Made by a program: the position numbers and the translations under genes. 64,000 nucleotides of DNA, from the NCBI RefSeq assembly GCF_031458255.1, contig NZ_JAVDYC010000001.1:5217001-5281000 (forward strand), in the 5' to 3' direction. The notes below the pieces were generated by a model. The model did no database searches. It was given only the letters and a program-made list of their open reading frames with translations, and was not told where the DNA came from. This document shows positions 16,776 to 26,223 of this stretch, piece after piece (the first letter of the stretch is position 1; each line of letters opens with the position of its first letter). Source of the DNA: Catenuloplanes niger. Its GTDB lineage: Bacteria > Actinomycetota > Actinomycetes > Mycobacteriales > Micromonosporaceae.

Positions 16776-19700
16776 CGGAACAGCCCGCCCTCTTCACCAC
16801 TCCCGAGAGGCCCCGCCGGATCCGGGCCGACGCCGGTCCCCGGTTCACGCCGGGCGAGCTGGCCCGGCTGCTGCACCTGCACCCGCCCACGCCGGAGCAG
16901 GCCGCGATCATCGCCGCGCCGGTGGAGCCGCTGCTGGTGGTGGCCGGCGCCGGCTCGGGCAAGACCGAGACGATGGCCGCGCGGGTGGTCTGGCTGGTGG
17001 CGAACGGGTTCGTCCGCCCGGAGCAGATCCTCGGCCTGACGTTCACCCGGAAGGCCGCGGGCGAGCTAGCGCACCGGGTGCGGACCCGGCTCGGCCAGCT
17101 GGTCCGCCGGCTGGGCCGGGAGATCGCGGGCGAGCCGACCGTGGCGACGTACCACTCGTACGCGGCCCGGGTGGTCACCGAGCACGGCCTGCGCGGCGGG
17201 TTCGAGCCGTCCACGCGGTTGCTCACCGAGGCGTCCCGCTGGCAGCTGGTCGACATGATCGTCCGGAACTTCCCGGGTGACCTCGGCGTGGTCGGCCGGG
17301 CGCCGGGCACGATCACGGACGCGGTGCTGGCGCTCTCCGGCGAGCTGGCCGAGCACCTGGTCAGCACGGACGAGCTGGCGAGCTGGACCGGCCGGTTCAT
17401 CGGCGAGGTCGGCGGTCTGCCGGGCAGTCCGGGCCGGCCGGTCCGGGACGTGCTCGGCCGGCAGCAGGCCCGGCTCGGCGTGCTGCCGCTGGTCCGCGCG
17501 TACGAGGCGCGCAAGCTGGAACTGGAGGCGATGGACTTCGGCGACCAGATGGCGCGCGCGGCCCGGGTCGCCCGCGACCATCCGGAGGTCGGCCGGGTCG
17601 AACGGGACCGGTACCGGGTGGTGCTGCTCGACGAGTACCAGGACACCAGCCACGCGCAGGTGGTGATGCTGCGCGCGCTGTTCGGCGACGGCCACCCGGT
17701 CACCGCGGTCGGCGACCCGTGCCAGTCGATCTACGGCTGGCGGGGCGCGAGCGCGGGCACGTTGGACCGGTTCCCCACTGATTTCAGGCACCGGAGCGGG
17801 CAGAGCGCGCCGATACGTGCGCTCACCCGGTCGTGGCGCAACCGCCCCGAGATCCTGGAGATCGCGAACGCGCTGTCGCTGCCGCTGCGCACCGCGGGCG
17901 CCCGGGTCGCGGCGCTGCGGCCGACGCCGGGCACGGCCGAGCCGCTCGGCGGGCACACGGTCCGGGCCGCGCTGCTGCTCACGCACGACGCGGAGGCGGA
18001 CTGGATCGCCGACCAGATCGTCCGGGCGTGGCAGGCCGCGGGCGAGGACGACACCGCGCTGCCGGAGGAGATCCCGGTCGAGAGGCGGCCGACGACCGCG
18101 GTGCTGGTCCGGTTGCGCAGCCAGATCCCGGTGATCGAGGACGCGCTGCGCGCCCGTGGCGTACCCGTGGAGGTCGTGGGTCTGGGTGGTCTGCTGGACA
18201 CGCCGGAGGTGCGTGACGTGGTCAGCACGCTGCGGGTGCTGGCCGACCCGGCCGACGGCGCGTCGCTGTTGCGGCTGCTCACCGGCCCGCGCTGGCGGAT
18301 CGGCCCGCGCGACCTGGTGGCGCTGCACCGGCGCGCGCAGCGTCTGGCGCGCGACCGGGCGGTGGACGCCGATCCGGACGACGCGGTGATCCACGACCCG
18401 CTGGACGAGGCCACGCTGGTCGAGGCGCTCGCCGATCTGGGTGCGCCGCAGCAGTTCTCGGCCGAGGGCTACCACCGGTTGCACGCGTACGCGGCCGAAC
18501 TGGATCTGCTCCGGGACCGCCTGGACGCGCCGCTGCCGGACCTGGTCGCGGACGTGGAACGGACGATCGGCCTGGACGTGGAGGTCGCGGTGCGCGCGTC
18601 CGCGGCCGGGGACGCCGGTCTGGCCCGCGCGCACCTGGACGCGCTCGGTGACGTGGCCGCGCGGTTCGCCGGCGAGGCGGACGGCGGCACGCTCTCCGGC
18701 TTCCTCGCGTTCCTGGCCGCGGCCGAGGAGGAGGAGCGCGGGCTGGCGCCCGGCCAGGTCGACGTGGTCGAGGGCGCGGTGCAGATCCTCACCGCGCACG
18801 CGGCCAAGGGCCTGGAGTGGGACGTGGTCGCGGTCGCCGGGCTGACCAGGGATGTCTGGCCGGGGCCGGTCCGCGGCTCCGACCACTACCTGGCCGGGAT
18901 CGGCGTGCTGCCGTTCCCGCTGCGCGGTGACCGGGACGGGCTGCCCGCGCTGGACCTGTCCGGCGCGGAGACGCAGCGGGACGTGGCCGGCGCGCTGGAG
19001 CGGTTCGCGCAGGACTGGAAGGAGCACGACGAGCGGGAGGAGCGGCGGCTCGCCTACGTCGCGGTGACCCGGCCGCGGCGGCTGCTGCTCTGCTCCGGCT
19101 TCTGGTGGGGCGACCGGGTGGTGAAGCCGCGCGGTGCGTCCGTGTTCCTCGAGGAGATCCGCGCCTCCTGCCTGGCCGGGCACGGGGACGTCCCGGTCTG
19201 GGAGCCGCCCCCGGAGCCGGGCGCGAAGAACCCGGGAGCATCGGCGACGGTACGGGTGGAGTGGCCGGCCGATCCGCTCGGCTCCCGCCGGCCGGCGCTG
19301 GAGGAGGCGGCCGACCTGGTGCGTGAGCTGCTCGCGGCGGCCGGCTCGGCGCCCGCGGCGGAGACCGAGCCGGAGATCCACGTGAGCCCGCTGGAGGCGG
19401 CCCTCGGCGCGCCCCCGGCACCGTCCACCGCGGACGAGGAGCCGCCACCGGCGGACGCGCCCCGGTCGGCCGAACCGCCGTCCGAGGCCGGGTCCGAGGC
19501 CGGGTCCGAGGCCGGGTCCGAGGCCGGGGGGAACGGGGCCGCGGACGCGGGTGCGGCGGAGGCGCGCGATCCGGCGGAGGAGGCCGAGGTGGCCGGTTGG
19601 CGGCGGGAGGCGGATCTGCTGCTGGCCGAGCGGGCCGAGCACGCGCGCCGCGACGGCCCGCTGGAGGTGGCGCTGCCCGGTCACCTCTCCGTCTCGCAGC

Positions 19701-20278
19701 TGGTCACGTTGCGCCGCGACCCGCAGGCGCTGGCCCGTTCGCTGCGCCGCCCGATGCCTGCCGCGCCGGCGCCGTACGCGCGCCGGGGCACCGCGTTCCA
19801 CACCTGGCTGGAGCAGCGCTTCGGTCCGGCGCGGCTGTTCGACCTGGACGAGCTGCCCGGCGCCGCGGATTCCGGCGCCGCGGACGACGCCGAGCTGGCC
19901 GAGCTGCAGGCGCGCTTCCTGGCCGGCGAGTGGGCGGACCGGACACCGATCGAGGTGGAGGTGCCGTTCGCGACCGTGATCGGCGGTGTGGTGGTGCGCG
20001 GCCGGATGGACGCGGTCTTCCCCGCGCTCGGCGGCCGGTTCGACGTGGTCGACTGGAAGACCGGCGCGCAGCCGTCCGGGGAGGCGGCGCAGGCGGCCGC
20101 GGTGCAGCTGGCGGCGTACCGGCTGGCCTGGGCCGCGCTGGCCGGGGTGCCGGTGGAGCACGTGCGGGCCGCGTTCTACTACGTGCGGGACGACGTGACG
20201 GTCCGTCCGGCGGACCTGCTCGACCGGGCGGCCCTGACCGAGCTGATCGGCTCCGTCCCGTACCCCGGTGGCAATTGA
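16772..20278 (+). CDS. adnB: AdnB-like helicase-nuclease subunit (UvrD/PcrA motor + RecB-type nuclease)
   Basis: 1168 residues. The motor has Walker A GAGSGKTE (59-66), FTRKAAGELAHRVRTRL, VVLLDEYQDTSHAQ (Walker B), VGDPCQSIYGWRGAS, LTAHAAKGLEWDVVAVAGL and RLAYVAVTRPRRLLL. The C-terminal nuclease has GTAFHTWLEQRFG and VVDWKTGAQPSG (Asp1094, Lys1096). No Cys quartet is present, unlike its partner. The GTG start at 16772 overlaps the adnA stop (GTGA) behind AGGAGA; the open frame further upstream is only adnA in another frame. A 12-bp tandem repeat encodes SEAG copies in the linker between motor and nuclease. Confidence 0.92.
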   Translation: MTEQPALFTTPERPRRIRADAGPRFTPGELARLLHLHPPTPEQAAIIAAPVEPLLVVAGAGSGKTETMAARVVWLVANGFVRPEQILGLTFTRKAAGELAHRVRTRLGQLVRRLGREIAGEPTVATYHSYAARVVTEHGLRGGFEPSTRLLTEASRWQLVDMIVRNFPGDLGVVGRAPGTITDAVLALSGELAEHLVSTDELASWTGRFIGEVGGLPGSPGRPVRDVLGRQQARLGVLPLVRAYEARKLELEAMDFGDQMARAARVARDHPEVGRVERDRYRVVLLDEYQDTSHAQVVMLRALFGDGHPVTAVGDPCQSIYGWRGASAGTLDRFPTDFRHRSGQSAPIRALTRSWRNRPEILEIANALSLPLRTAGARVAALRPTPGTAEPLGGHTVRAALLLTHDAEADWIADQIVRAWQAAGEDDTALPEEIPVERRPTTAVLVRLRSQIPVIEDALRARGVPVEVVGLGGLLDTPEVRDVVSTLRVLADPADGASLLRLLTGPRWRIGPRDLVALHRRAQRLARDRAVDADPDDAVIHDPLDEATLVEALADLGAPQQFSAEGYHRLHAYAAELDLLRDRLDAPLPDLVADVERTIGLDVEVAVRASAAGDAGLARAHLDALGDVAARFAGEADGGTLSGFLAFLAAAEEEERGLAPGQVDVVEGAVQILTAHAAKGLEWDVVAVAGLTRDVWPGPVRGSDHYLAGIGVLPFPLRGDRDGLPALDLSGAETQRDVAGALERFAQDWKEHDEREERRLAYVAVTRPRRLLLCSGFWWGDRVVKPRGASVFLEEIRASCLAGHGDVPVWEPPPEPGAKNPGASATVRVEWPADPLGSRRPALEEAADLVRELLAAAGSAPAAETEPEIHVSPLEAALGAPPAPSTADEEPPPADAPRSAEPPSEAGSEAGSEAGSEAGGNGAADAGAAEARDPAEEAEVAGWRREADLLLAERAEHARRDGPLEVALPGHLSVSQLVTLRRDPQALARSLRRPMPAAPAPYARRGTAFHTWLEQRFGPARLFDLDELPGAADSGAADDAELAELQARFLAGEWADRTPIEVEVPFATVIGGVVVRGRMDAVFPALGGRFDVVDWKTGAQPSGEAAQAAAVQLAAYRLAWAALAGVPVEHVRAAFYYVRDDVTVRPADLLDRAALTELIGSVPYPGGN
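19481..19528 (+). repeat. 12-bp perfect tandem repeat inside adnB
   Basis: Four exact copies of TCCGAGGCCGGG, encoding SEAG at residues about 904-919, in the flexible linker ahead of the nuclease domain. Confidence 0.85.
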
Positions 20279-20409
20279 TGTGGTCCGTTCCGCCGATGTG
20301 CGCGTAGTGCTGATGTAAGGAGCCGTACGGCCGAGGTGAAGCGTCCGATGGTCGACTGTGCATCGACCCTTGACCGGACATGCTAAGCGCTCGGGCGAGA
20401 CGTTGAGAC

Positions 20410-20643
20410 ATGTCGACTCGTCGTCGGGTGAACGCAAACGGGGGTTCTGCGGTGAGCAACGGAAAGGGCGGGATGGGGGAGATGGCGCTGGTCTTCACGC
20501 TGGCGCTGCTGGGGGTGGGGCTGGCGTCGCTGGCCGCGTTCCTTCCCTGGTACGAGTCGTCCGCCGTGGAGAGCGTGATAGTCGAGTTCCGGATCCCGTT
20601 CTTCGACGCGCCGGACGCGTCGGCCCAGGGCTCGGAGCCGTGA
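20410..20643 (+). CDS. Small single-span membrane protein
   Basis: 77 residues from the ATG at 20410; an equally plausible GTG at 20452 behind GGGGG gives 63. One clear hydrophobic segment, MALVFTLALLGVGLASLAAFLPWY, is followed by an outside-type tail ESSAVESVIVEFRIPFFDAPDA. No family is recognised. It is alone between adnB and the sulfonate operon and converges on the TauE gene. The clean membrane topology and codon bias support coding. Confidence 0.6.
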   Translation: MSTRRRVNANGGSAVSNGKGGMGEMALVFTLALLGVGLASLAAFLPWYESSAVESVIVEFRIPFFDAPDASAQGSEP

Positions 20644-20683
20644 GTGCGTGGGGCGGTCCGGTCCGGACCGCCCCACGCCGTGC

Positions 20684-21610
20684 TCAGACCGCCGCGGCCC
20701 GGTGCTTCTCCGCCTCGGCGTCGATCGCCTCGACGGTCTCCAGGTCGCGGTACGCCCGGTACTGCCGCCACGAGTACGCGATCGCGCCGGCCCAGACCAG
20801 GTAGATCACCGCGTAGACCGCGTACCGCGCGGTGTCCGGCGCGTCGATCCAGTCACTGCGCAGCAGCGACCGGGTGTTCGTCAGGACGATGATGCCGCCG
20901 ACCGCCGCGCCCAGGATCCGCGGCGGGATGTGCCGGACCAGCCAGGCCGCGATCGGCGCCGCGATCACGCCGCCGAGCAGCAGCGCCACCACCCAGGTGA
21001 AGTCGATGTTCTCGCTGCCGATGCCGAGCAGGAAACCGATGCTGGCCGCGACCGCCACGATGAACTCGCTGGTGTCGATGGAGCCGATCACCTTGCGCGG
21101 CTCCAGGCGCCCGCTGGCCAGGATCGCCGGCGTGCCGACCGGGCCCCAGCCGCCACCGCCGGTGGAGTCGACGAAGCCGCCGAACAGGCCGAGCGGCGCC
21201 AGGAAGCGCTTGCGCAGCGGCTGGCCCAGTCGGTCCTTGGGCAGGCCCCAGGCGGTGAACCGGACCAGGATGTAGATGCCGAGGGCGAGCAGGATCAGCG
21301 CCATCACCGGCGCCGCGACCTCGGTGGAGAGGCTGGACAGGAAGGTCGCCCCGGCGAACGCGCCGATGCCGCCCGGGATGCCGATCTTCGCGACGACCCG
21401 CCAGTCGACGTTGCCGAACCGCCAGTGCGACGCGCCGGAGACCAGCGTGGTGCCGATCTCCGCCAGGTGCACGGTGGCGGAGGCCGCGGCCGGGTTGGTG
21501 CCGATCGCGAGCAGCAGGGTGGTGGAGGTGACGCCGTACGCCATGCCGAGGCTGCCGTCGACGAGTTGCGCGCCCAGCCCGACCAGGGCGAGCAGGATGA
21601 GTTTCCGCAT
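20684..21610 (-). CDS. TauE/SafE-family sulfite/anion exporter
   Basis: 308 residues, mostly membrane, with about eight hydrophobic segments in two repeats. The N-terminal LVGLGAQLVDGSLGMAYGVTS and the second-repeat GGFVDSTGGGGWGPVGTPAIL are hallmark TauE/SafE blocks. Members move sulfite, sulfoacetate or related anions across the inner membrane. It is the last gene of the minus-strand ssu-type operon, 15 bp after the Rrf2 gene. The natural reading is export of sulfite released from imported sulfonates, or sulfur-compound uptake. Confidence 0.85.
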   Translation of the reverse strand: MRKLILLALVGLGAQLVDGSLGMAYGVTSTTLLLAIGTNPAAASATVHLAEIGTTLVSGASHWRFGNVDWRVVAKIGIPGGIGAFAGATFLSSLSTEVAAPVMALILLALGIYILVRFTAWGLPKDRLGQPLRKRFLAPLGLFGGFVDSTGGGGWGPVGTPAILASGRLEPRKVIGSIDTSEFIVAVAASIGFLLGIGSENIDFTWVVALLLGGVIAAPIAAWLVRHIPPRILGAAVGGIIVLTNTRSLLRSDWIDAPDTARYAVYAVIYLVWAGAIAYSWRQYRAYRDLETVEAIDAEAEKHRAAAV

Positions 21611-21625
21611 GTGCCGCTCCTGTTT

Positions 21626-22066
21626 CTACCGTGTGGTGGCTTCATGCTCCAGGCGGGCCCGGGACAGCAGGTCCGCCAGCGTGGCCGTGTCGACGACCTC
21701 TTCGATCGCCTCGTGCACGGCCAGCCAGACGTCGGTCAGGCCGGCCGCGACGCCGTGGTAGCCGGCGGCGTCCGCGGGCAGGCCGCGGACCATGGTCAGC
21801 GAGCCGCTCACCGCCCGCAGGACGTCGCCGACCGTGATCGCGTCCGCGGGGCGGGCCAGCGCGTACCCGCCCTCGACGCCTCGGTGGCTGTGCAGCAGCC
21901 CGGCCCGGCGCAGGTCCAGCAGGATGCCCTGGAGGAAGCTGAGCGGGATCTCCTGCGAGGTGGCGAGCGTGGCGGCCTTCACCAGCTCACGCGTCTCCCG
22001 GTGGTCGGTGTCCGCGATGGCGAGCATCGCGCGGACCGCGTAGTCACTGCGCGCCGAGACGTACAT
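21626..22066 (-). CDS. Rrf2-family transcriptional regulator
   Basis: 146 residues. The N-terminal winged HTH (SARSDYAVRAMLAIAD, ATSQEIPLSFLQGILLDLRRAGLLHSHRGVEGGYALARP) is the Rrf2/CymR/IscR signature. No Cys triplet for an Fe-S cluster is present, which argues for the CymR-like, metabolite- or partner-sensing branch rather than IscR. It sits inside the sulfonate operon between the permease and TauE genes, so autoregulation of sulfur acquisition is likely. A dyad at 24789-24805 ahead of the operon is a candidate operator. Confidence 0.88.
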   Translation of the reverse strand: MYVSARSDYAVRAMLAIADTDHRETRELVKAATLATSQEIPLSFLQGILLDLRRAGLLHSHRGVEGGYALARPADAITVGDVLRAVSGSLTMVRGLPADAAGYHGVAAGLTDVWLAVHEAIEEVVDTATLADLLSRARLEHEATTR

Positions 22067-22079
22067 GGGCGGTTCCTCC

Positions 22080-22955
22080 TCAGCTGTTGCGGTCCAGCAG
22101 TCCCCAGCGGCGCCGGATGGCCCGGTCGGCGGCGCCGAACGCGGCGTCCGCCAGCAGGCCGAAGACCAGGATCGCGATCATGATCGAGATGAGTCGCTCG
22201 GTGTCGCTGAGTTCGCGGGCGTACTGCAGCTGCGCGCCGATCGACGTCTTGGTCGCGATCACCACGAGCAGCTCGCCGGCCATCAGGCTGCGCCAGGCGA
22301 ACGCCCAGCCCTGTTTGAGCCCGGCGACGATGGCCGGCAGCGCGGCCGGTGCGATGACGTACCGGTAGAGCGTCAGGCCGCGGGCGCCGATGTTGTGCCC
22401 GGCGCGGCGCAGCAGCGGTGGCACGTAGTCGACGCCGTGGATCACGCCGTTCGCGATCGACGGCGCGGCGCCGAGCACCACCACGAAGAAGATCGCCTGC
22501 TCGCTGAGCTGGTAGAGCATGATGGCGAGCGGGAACCAGGCGATCGACGGCATGGTCTGCAGCGCGGTGATCATCGAGCCGATCGCGGCGCGCAGGATCC
22601 GGCTGCTGGAGACCGCGAGCCCGAGCAGCAGCCCGACCCCGACCGCGGCCGCGAAGCCGACGCCGGCTCGCCGCGCGGTGGTGCCGAGACCGGACCAGAA
22701 CGCCTCGGACCGCACGTACGCCCACAGGTCCGGGCCGACCACGTCCGGGCCGGGCAGCACGTAGGCCGGCTTCCAGCCCGACCAGACCACGACCTGCCAG
22801 GCCAGCACGGCCAGCGCGACCGCGGTGAGCTTTGGCCAGGTCTGGAACCAGAGCCGGCCGGCCCGTGACGGGCCCTTCTCCCGGCCGGCGATCTCCAGCG
22901 CGTCGAGGCCGGAGATCGCCTCCGGCTCCCGCGTGACGAGCGTGTCACTGGCCAT
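22080..22955 (-). CDS. ssuC: ABC transporter permease, sulfonate/nitrate/taurine type
   Basis: 291 residues with a cytoplasmic N-terminal region and about six membrane segments. The EAA loop (ALQTMPSIAWFPLAIMLYQLSEQAIFFVV onward) is typical of SsuC/TauC/NrtB permeases, and the C-terminal RRWGLLDRN motif is common in the same group. It forms the membrane channel with the adjacent ATPase and binding protein. Its start overlaps the end of the ATPase gene by 11 bases. The symbol is given by family; the true substrate could be taurine, aryl sulfonates or nitrate. Confidence 0.85.
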   Translation of the reverse strand: MASDTLVTREPEAISGLDALEIAGREKGPSRAGRLWFQTWPKLTAVALAVLAWQVVVWSGWKPAYVLPGPDVVGPDLWAYVRSEAFWSGLGTTARRAGVGFAAAVGVGLLLGLAVSSSRILRAAIGSMITALQTMPSIAWFPLAIMLYQLSEQAIFFVVVLGAAPSIANGVIHGVDYVPPLLRRAGHNIGARGLTLYRYVIAPAALPAIVAGLKQGWAFAWRSLMAGELLVVIATKTSIGAQLQYARELSDTERLISIMIAILVFGLLADAAFGAADRAIRRRWGLLDRNS

Positions 22956-23715
22956 GGCGGATGACCTCCCTGCGCAGGCGGTCCGTGACGTCGGCCGCGA
23001 TCGCGGCGACCTCGGGCGCGTCGATGCGCCGGGGCCGGGGCGCGTCCACCACGGTCTCGTGGATGATCCGGCCGGGCCGGCTGGAGAGCAGCACGATGCG
23101 GTCGGCCAGCCGGGCCGCCTCGCGCACGTTGTGCGTCACGAACAGGACGGTCAGCTCGCGCTCCAGGTAGATGCGCTCCAGCTCGTCGTGCAGGATGTCC
23201 CGGGTCATCGCGTCCAGCGCGCCGAACGGCTCGTCCATCAGCAGCACCGGTGTGTCCAGCGCGAGCGTGCGGGCCAGCGCGACGCGCTGCCGCATGCCGC
23301 CGGAGAGCTGGTGCGGCCGGTGGGTGCCGAAGTCGCCCAGGTGCACGGTGCGCAGCAGGTCCGCGACCCGCTCCCGGCGTTCCGCCTTGCCGACCTTGCG
23401 CAGCTTGAGGGGCAGCTCCACGTTCGCGCCGACGCTCAGCCAGGGGAAGAGCGCGGACTCCTGGAACATCAGGCCGGGCCGGGCGCCGCCGGCCACCGTG
23501 ATCTCGCCGCCGGACGGTGAGTCGAGGCCGGCGACCAGGTTGAGCAGCGTGCTCTTGCCGCAGCCGGACGCGCCGACCAGGCAGACGAACTCGCCGGGCC
23601 GGACCGTCAGGCTGAGGCCGTCCAGCGCGAGGACGGCCTCACCGCCGCGGCCGTAGACCTTGGTCACCCCGTCGAGGGAGACCGCGGCCTCGGCCGGCGC
23701 CTGGGTGGTGGTCAT
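22945..23715 (-). CDS. ssuB: ABC transporter ATP-binding protein, sulfonate/taurine type
   Basis: 256 residues with Walker A GASGCGKST (48-56), Q-loop LMFQESALFPWLSV, signature LSGGMRQRVALART, Walker B VLLMDEPFGALD and H-loop VTHNVREA. It energises sulfonate-type uptake from the cytoplasmic face. Its start overlaps the stop of the upstream binding-protein gene (ATGA), so the two are translated together. Confidence 0.9.
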   Translation of the reverse strand: MTTTQAPAEAAVSLDGVTKVYGRGGEAVLALDGLSLTVRPGEFVCLVGASGCGKSTLLNLVAGLDSPSGGEITVAGGARPGLMFQESALFPWLSVGANVELPLKLRKVGKAERRERVADLLRTVHLGDFGTHRPHQLSGGMRQRVALARTLALDTPVLLMDEPFGALDAMTRDILHDELERIYLERELTVLFVTHNVREAARLADRIVLLSSRPGRIIHETVVDAPRPRRIDAPEVAAIAADVTDRLRREVIRHGQ

Positions 23716-24767
23716 GGCTGCGGGACCTCGGCCTCGCCGGCGGCCTTCAGTGCCTCGTTGAGGTACGACAGGTCGTAGAGGCCCTTCAGGTCGACCGGCT
23801 GGGTGAGCTCCACCGCCACCGCGTGGTCCAGGCCGGTGGCCAGCGAGGACGCGATCGGGTCGTTGGTGAACTCGATCGTCTTCCAGGCCTGCGCGATCAG
23901 CTCCGGGTCGAGGGGCTTACCGGTGATCTTGCCGATGTGGTCGGAGATCGCCTTCTGCGAGTCCGCCTCGTTCTTGTGCAGGTGGTCGTTGGCCGCGACC
24001 TGGCCGGCCACCAGGGCCTTGACCACGTCCGGGTGCGCCTTGAGGAACTTCGTGCTGACGATCAGGTTGGTGATCACGAACTTGCCGTCCGGCCACAGGT
24101 CGCGCTCGTCCACGAGGACCTTGCCGCCCGCGTTGACCAGCCGGGACACGAACGGCTCCGGCACCCAGGCGCCCTGGATCGCGCCGCTGGTGAACGTCTC
24201 GACGGTCTGCGCGTTCTCCTGCGGCACGATCGAGACGTCACCGCCGCCCTCCTTGGTGGCGGTGAGGCCCTTCTCCTTCAGCCAGTAGCGGAACGCCACG
24301 TCCTGCGTGTTGCCCAGCTGCGGGGTGGCGATCTTCTTGCCCCGGAGGTCCTCGACGCCGTTGATCTCCGGCTTGACCACCAGCGCGACGCCGCCGGACG
24401 CGGACCCGGAGACCACCCGGACCGCCTCGCCGTTCGACTTCGAGTGCGCGTTGACGGTCGGGTTCGGGCCGATGTAGGTGGCGTCGATCGCGTCCGAGAA
24501 GAGCGCCTCGACCGCGGCCGGGCCGGCGTTGAAGGTCTTGGTCTCCAGCGTGACGTTGCTACCGAGCTTGTCCTGGAAGATGCCCTTTTCGACGCCCACG
24601 ACGGCGGAGGCGTGCGTGATGTTCGGGAAGTATCCGAGCCGCAGCGTCACCGGACCGCCGTCCGCGCCGGCGGCCTCGCCGGTGTCACCGCAGGCGGTGA
24701 GCGCGCCCACGGTGGCCGTGGCGAGGGCCACGGCGGCGGCCAGGGTTCGCAGCCGAAGAGAGCTCAT
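23712..24767 (-). CDS. ssuA: ABC transporter substrate-binding lipoprotein, sulfonate/nitrate/taurine type
   Basis: 351 residues with a lipoprotein signal (hydrophobic core, lipobox LTAC, Cys at about residue 26). The mature part begins with an acidic linker and VTLRLGYFPNITHASAVVGVEKGIF, the NMT1/SsuA-like fold. Conserved stretches include ALFSDAIDATYIGPNPTVNAH and LRGKKIATPQLGNTQDVAFRYWLKE. It captures the substrate at the outer face of the membrane and gives it to SsuBC. First gene of the operon; start chosen at the ATG at 24767, where the signal peptide begins. No desulfonating monooxygenase (SsuD) is adjacent. Confidence 0.9.
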   Translation of the reverse strand: MSSLRLRTLAAAVALATATVGALTACGDTGEAAGADGGPVTLRLGYFPNITHASAVVGVEKGIFQDKLGSNVTLETKTFNAGPAAVEALFSDAIDATYIGPNPTVNAHSKSNGEAVRVVSGSASGGVALVVKPEINGVEDLRGKKIATPQLGNTQDVAFRYWLKEKGLTATKEGGGDVSIVPQENAQTVETFTSGAIQGAWVPEPFVSRLVNAGGKVLVDERDLWPDGKFVITNLIVSTKFLKAHPDVVKALVAGQVAANDHLHKNEADSQKAISDHIGKITGKPLDPELIAQAWKTIEFTNDPIASSLATGLDHAVAVELTQPVDLKGLYDLSYLNEALKAAGEAEVPQP

Positions 24768-24788
24768 CGAGATCCAATCCAGATATTG

Positions 24789-24805
24789 CCTACTTGTTTG
24801 ATAGG
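24789..24805 (-). promoter_or_regulatory. Candidate operator ahead of the sulfonate operon
   Basis: An imperfect 17-bp dyad, CCTAC and GTTTGATAGG on the plus strand (CCTA(C/T) arms), lies 22 bp upstream of the ssuA start in an AT-rich patch. Its position and the Rrf2 gene in the same operon suggest a regulator site overlapping the promoter. Confidence 0.4.
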
Positions 24806-24912
24806 AACAATCGATTCGGTGGGGCTTCCCGGTCAAGATGATGTCCGCATGCTGGGAAGGTGGACCGGGTGCGTCGGGAGCCGATGGCGCGGGAAAGCGC
24901 TAATGTCGCAGG

Positions 24913-26223
24913 GTGGCCCGGAGATCCAACAAAATAGCCGCGACGCGGTACCCGATCGAGCGCGTGACGCTCGCCAACGGACTGCGCGTCGTCCTGGCCC
25001 CCGACCGCAGCGCACCCGTGGTCGGCGTGGCCGTCGTCTACGACGTGGGCATCCGCTCGGAACCGGAAGGGCGGACCGGCTTCGCGCACCTCTTCGAACA
25101 CCTGATGTTCCAGGGCTCGGCGAACCTGGAGAAACTCGCGCACTTCCGGCACGTGCAGGGATCCGGTGGCACCTTCAACGGCTCCACCCACCTGGACTAC
25201 ACGGACTACTTCGAGGTGCTGCCGAGCAACGCGCTCGAGCGTGCGCTCTTCCTCGAGGCGGACCGGATGCGCGGCCCCCGGCTCACCGAGGAGAACCTGC
25301 GCAACCAGGTCGACGTGGTGAAGGAGGAGATCCGGGTCAACGTGCTCAACCAGCCGTACGGCGCGTTCCCCTGGCTGTCGCTGCCGCCGGTCATGTTCGA
25401 CACGTTCCCGAACGCGCACGACGGCTACGGGTCGTTCACCGACCTGGAGAGCGCCACCGTCGCGGACGCGGCCGACTTCTTCGAGCGGTACTACGCGAAC
25501 GGCAACGCGGTGCTCTCCGTGGCCGGGGACTTCGACGTGGCCGAGGCCACCGCGCTGATCGAGCGGCACTTCGGCAGCGTGCCCGCGCGGCCGGCCCCGG
25601 TGCGGCCGTCGTTCGACGAGCCGGACCTGACCGCGGAGCGCCGCCGGTCGTACACGGACCGGCTCGCGCCGCTGCCCGCGGTCGCGGCGGCCTGGCGGGT
25701 GCCGGACCCGATCACCGACTTCGCCGGCTACCTGCCGTACGTGGTGCTCGCCGAGGTGCTGACCGACGGCGACGCGTCCCGGCTGGTCGAGCGCCTGGTG
25801 CTGAAGGACCGGTCGGTCACCAGCGTCGGCGGCTACCTCGGCTTCATGGGCGAGCCGTTCGAGGTGCGCGACCCCACCGCGCTGCTGCTCCAGGCGCACC
25901 TGCCACCGGGCGGCGACACGGACAAGCTGCTCCGCAGCATCGACGAGGAGCTGGACCGGCTGGCCGAGGACGGCCTGGCCCCGGGCGAGCTGGCCCGCAC
26001 CCAGGCGCGGATGGCGACGCACCTGCTCCGGGACACGGACGCGGTGCTCAGCCGTACCCTCCGGATGGCGGTTCTGGAACAGCAGCGCGGCGAGCCGGAG
26101 CTGCTCAACCAGCTGCCCGTGCTGCTCGGCGACGTCACCGAGGAGCAGATCCGGGCCGCCGCGGCCACCCTCCGGCCGCAGCGCCGGGCCACCGTCGAGG
26201 TCATCCCGGGAGCGGCACGATGA
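24913..26223 (+). CDS. M16-family zinc peptidase, catalytic subunit
   Basis: 436 residues. It has the inverted zinc motif HLFEH (His59, Glu62, His63) in GFAHLFEHLMFQGSANL, followed by GGTFNGSTHLDYTDYFEVLPS and a downstream Glu ligand (EEIRVN). These are pitrilysin/mitochondrial-processing-peptidase-type enzymes that degrade or process peptides. No signal peptide is visible, so the site is likely cytoplasmic. The GTG start is the first in frame. The stop overlaps the next start (ATGA), and the following gene encodes the matching non-catalytic subunit. Confidence 0.9.
   Translation: MARRSNKIAATRYPIERVTLANGLRVVLAPDRSAPVVGVAVVYDVGIRSEPEGRTGFAHLFEHLMFQGSANLEKLAHFRHVQGSGGTFNGSTHLDYTDYFEVLPSNALERALFLEADRMRGPRLTEENLRNQVDVVKEEIRVNVLNQPYGAFPWLSLPPVMFDTFPNAHDGYGSFTDLESATVADAADFFERYYANGNAVLSVAGDFDVAEATALIERHFGSVPARPAPVRPSFDEPDLTAERRRSYTDRLAPLPAVAAAWRVPDPITDFAGYLPYVVLAEVLTDGDASRLVERLVLKDRSVTSVGGYLGFMGEPFEVRDPTALLLQAHLPPGGDTDKLLRSIDEELDRLAEDGLAPGELARTQARMATHLLRDTDAVLSRTLRMAVLEQQRGEPELLNQLPVLLGDVTEEQIRAAAATLRPQRRATVEVIPGAAR

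Noticed and set aside
17066-20437. 1123-codon open frame antisense to adnB
   Set aside because: Long antisense frames are expected in very GC-biased genes; the product is Arg/Gln/His-rich without domains, while the plus strand gives an unmistakable helicase-nuclease.
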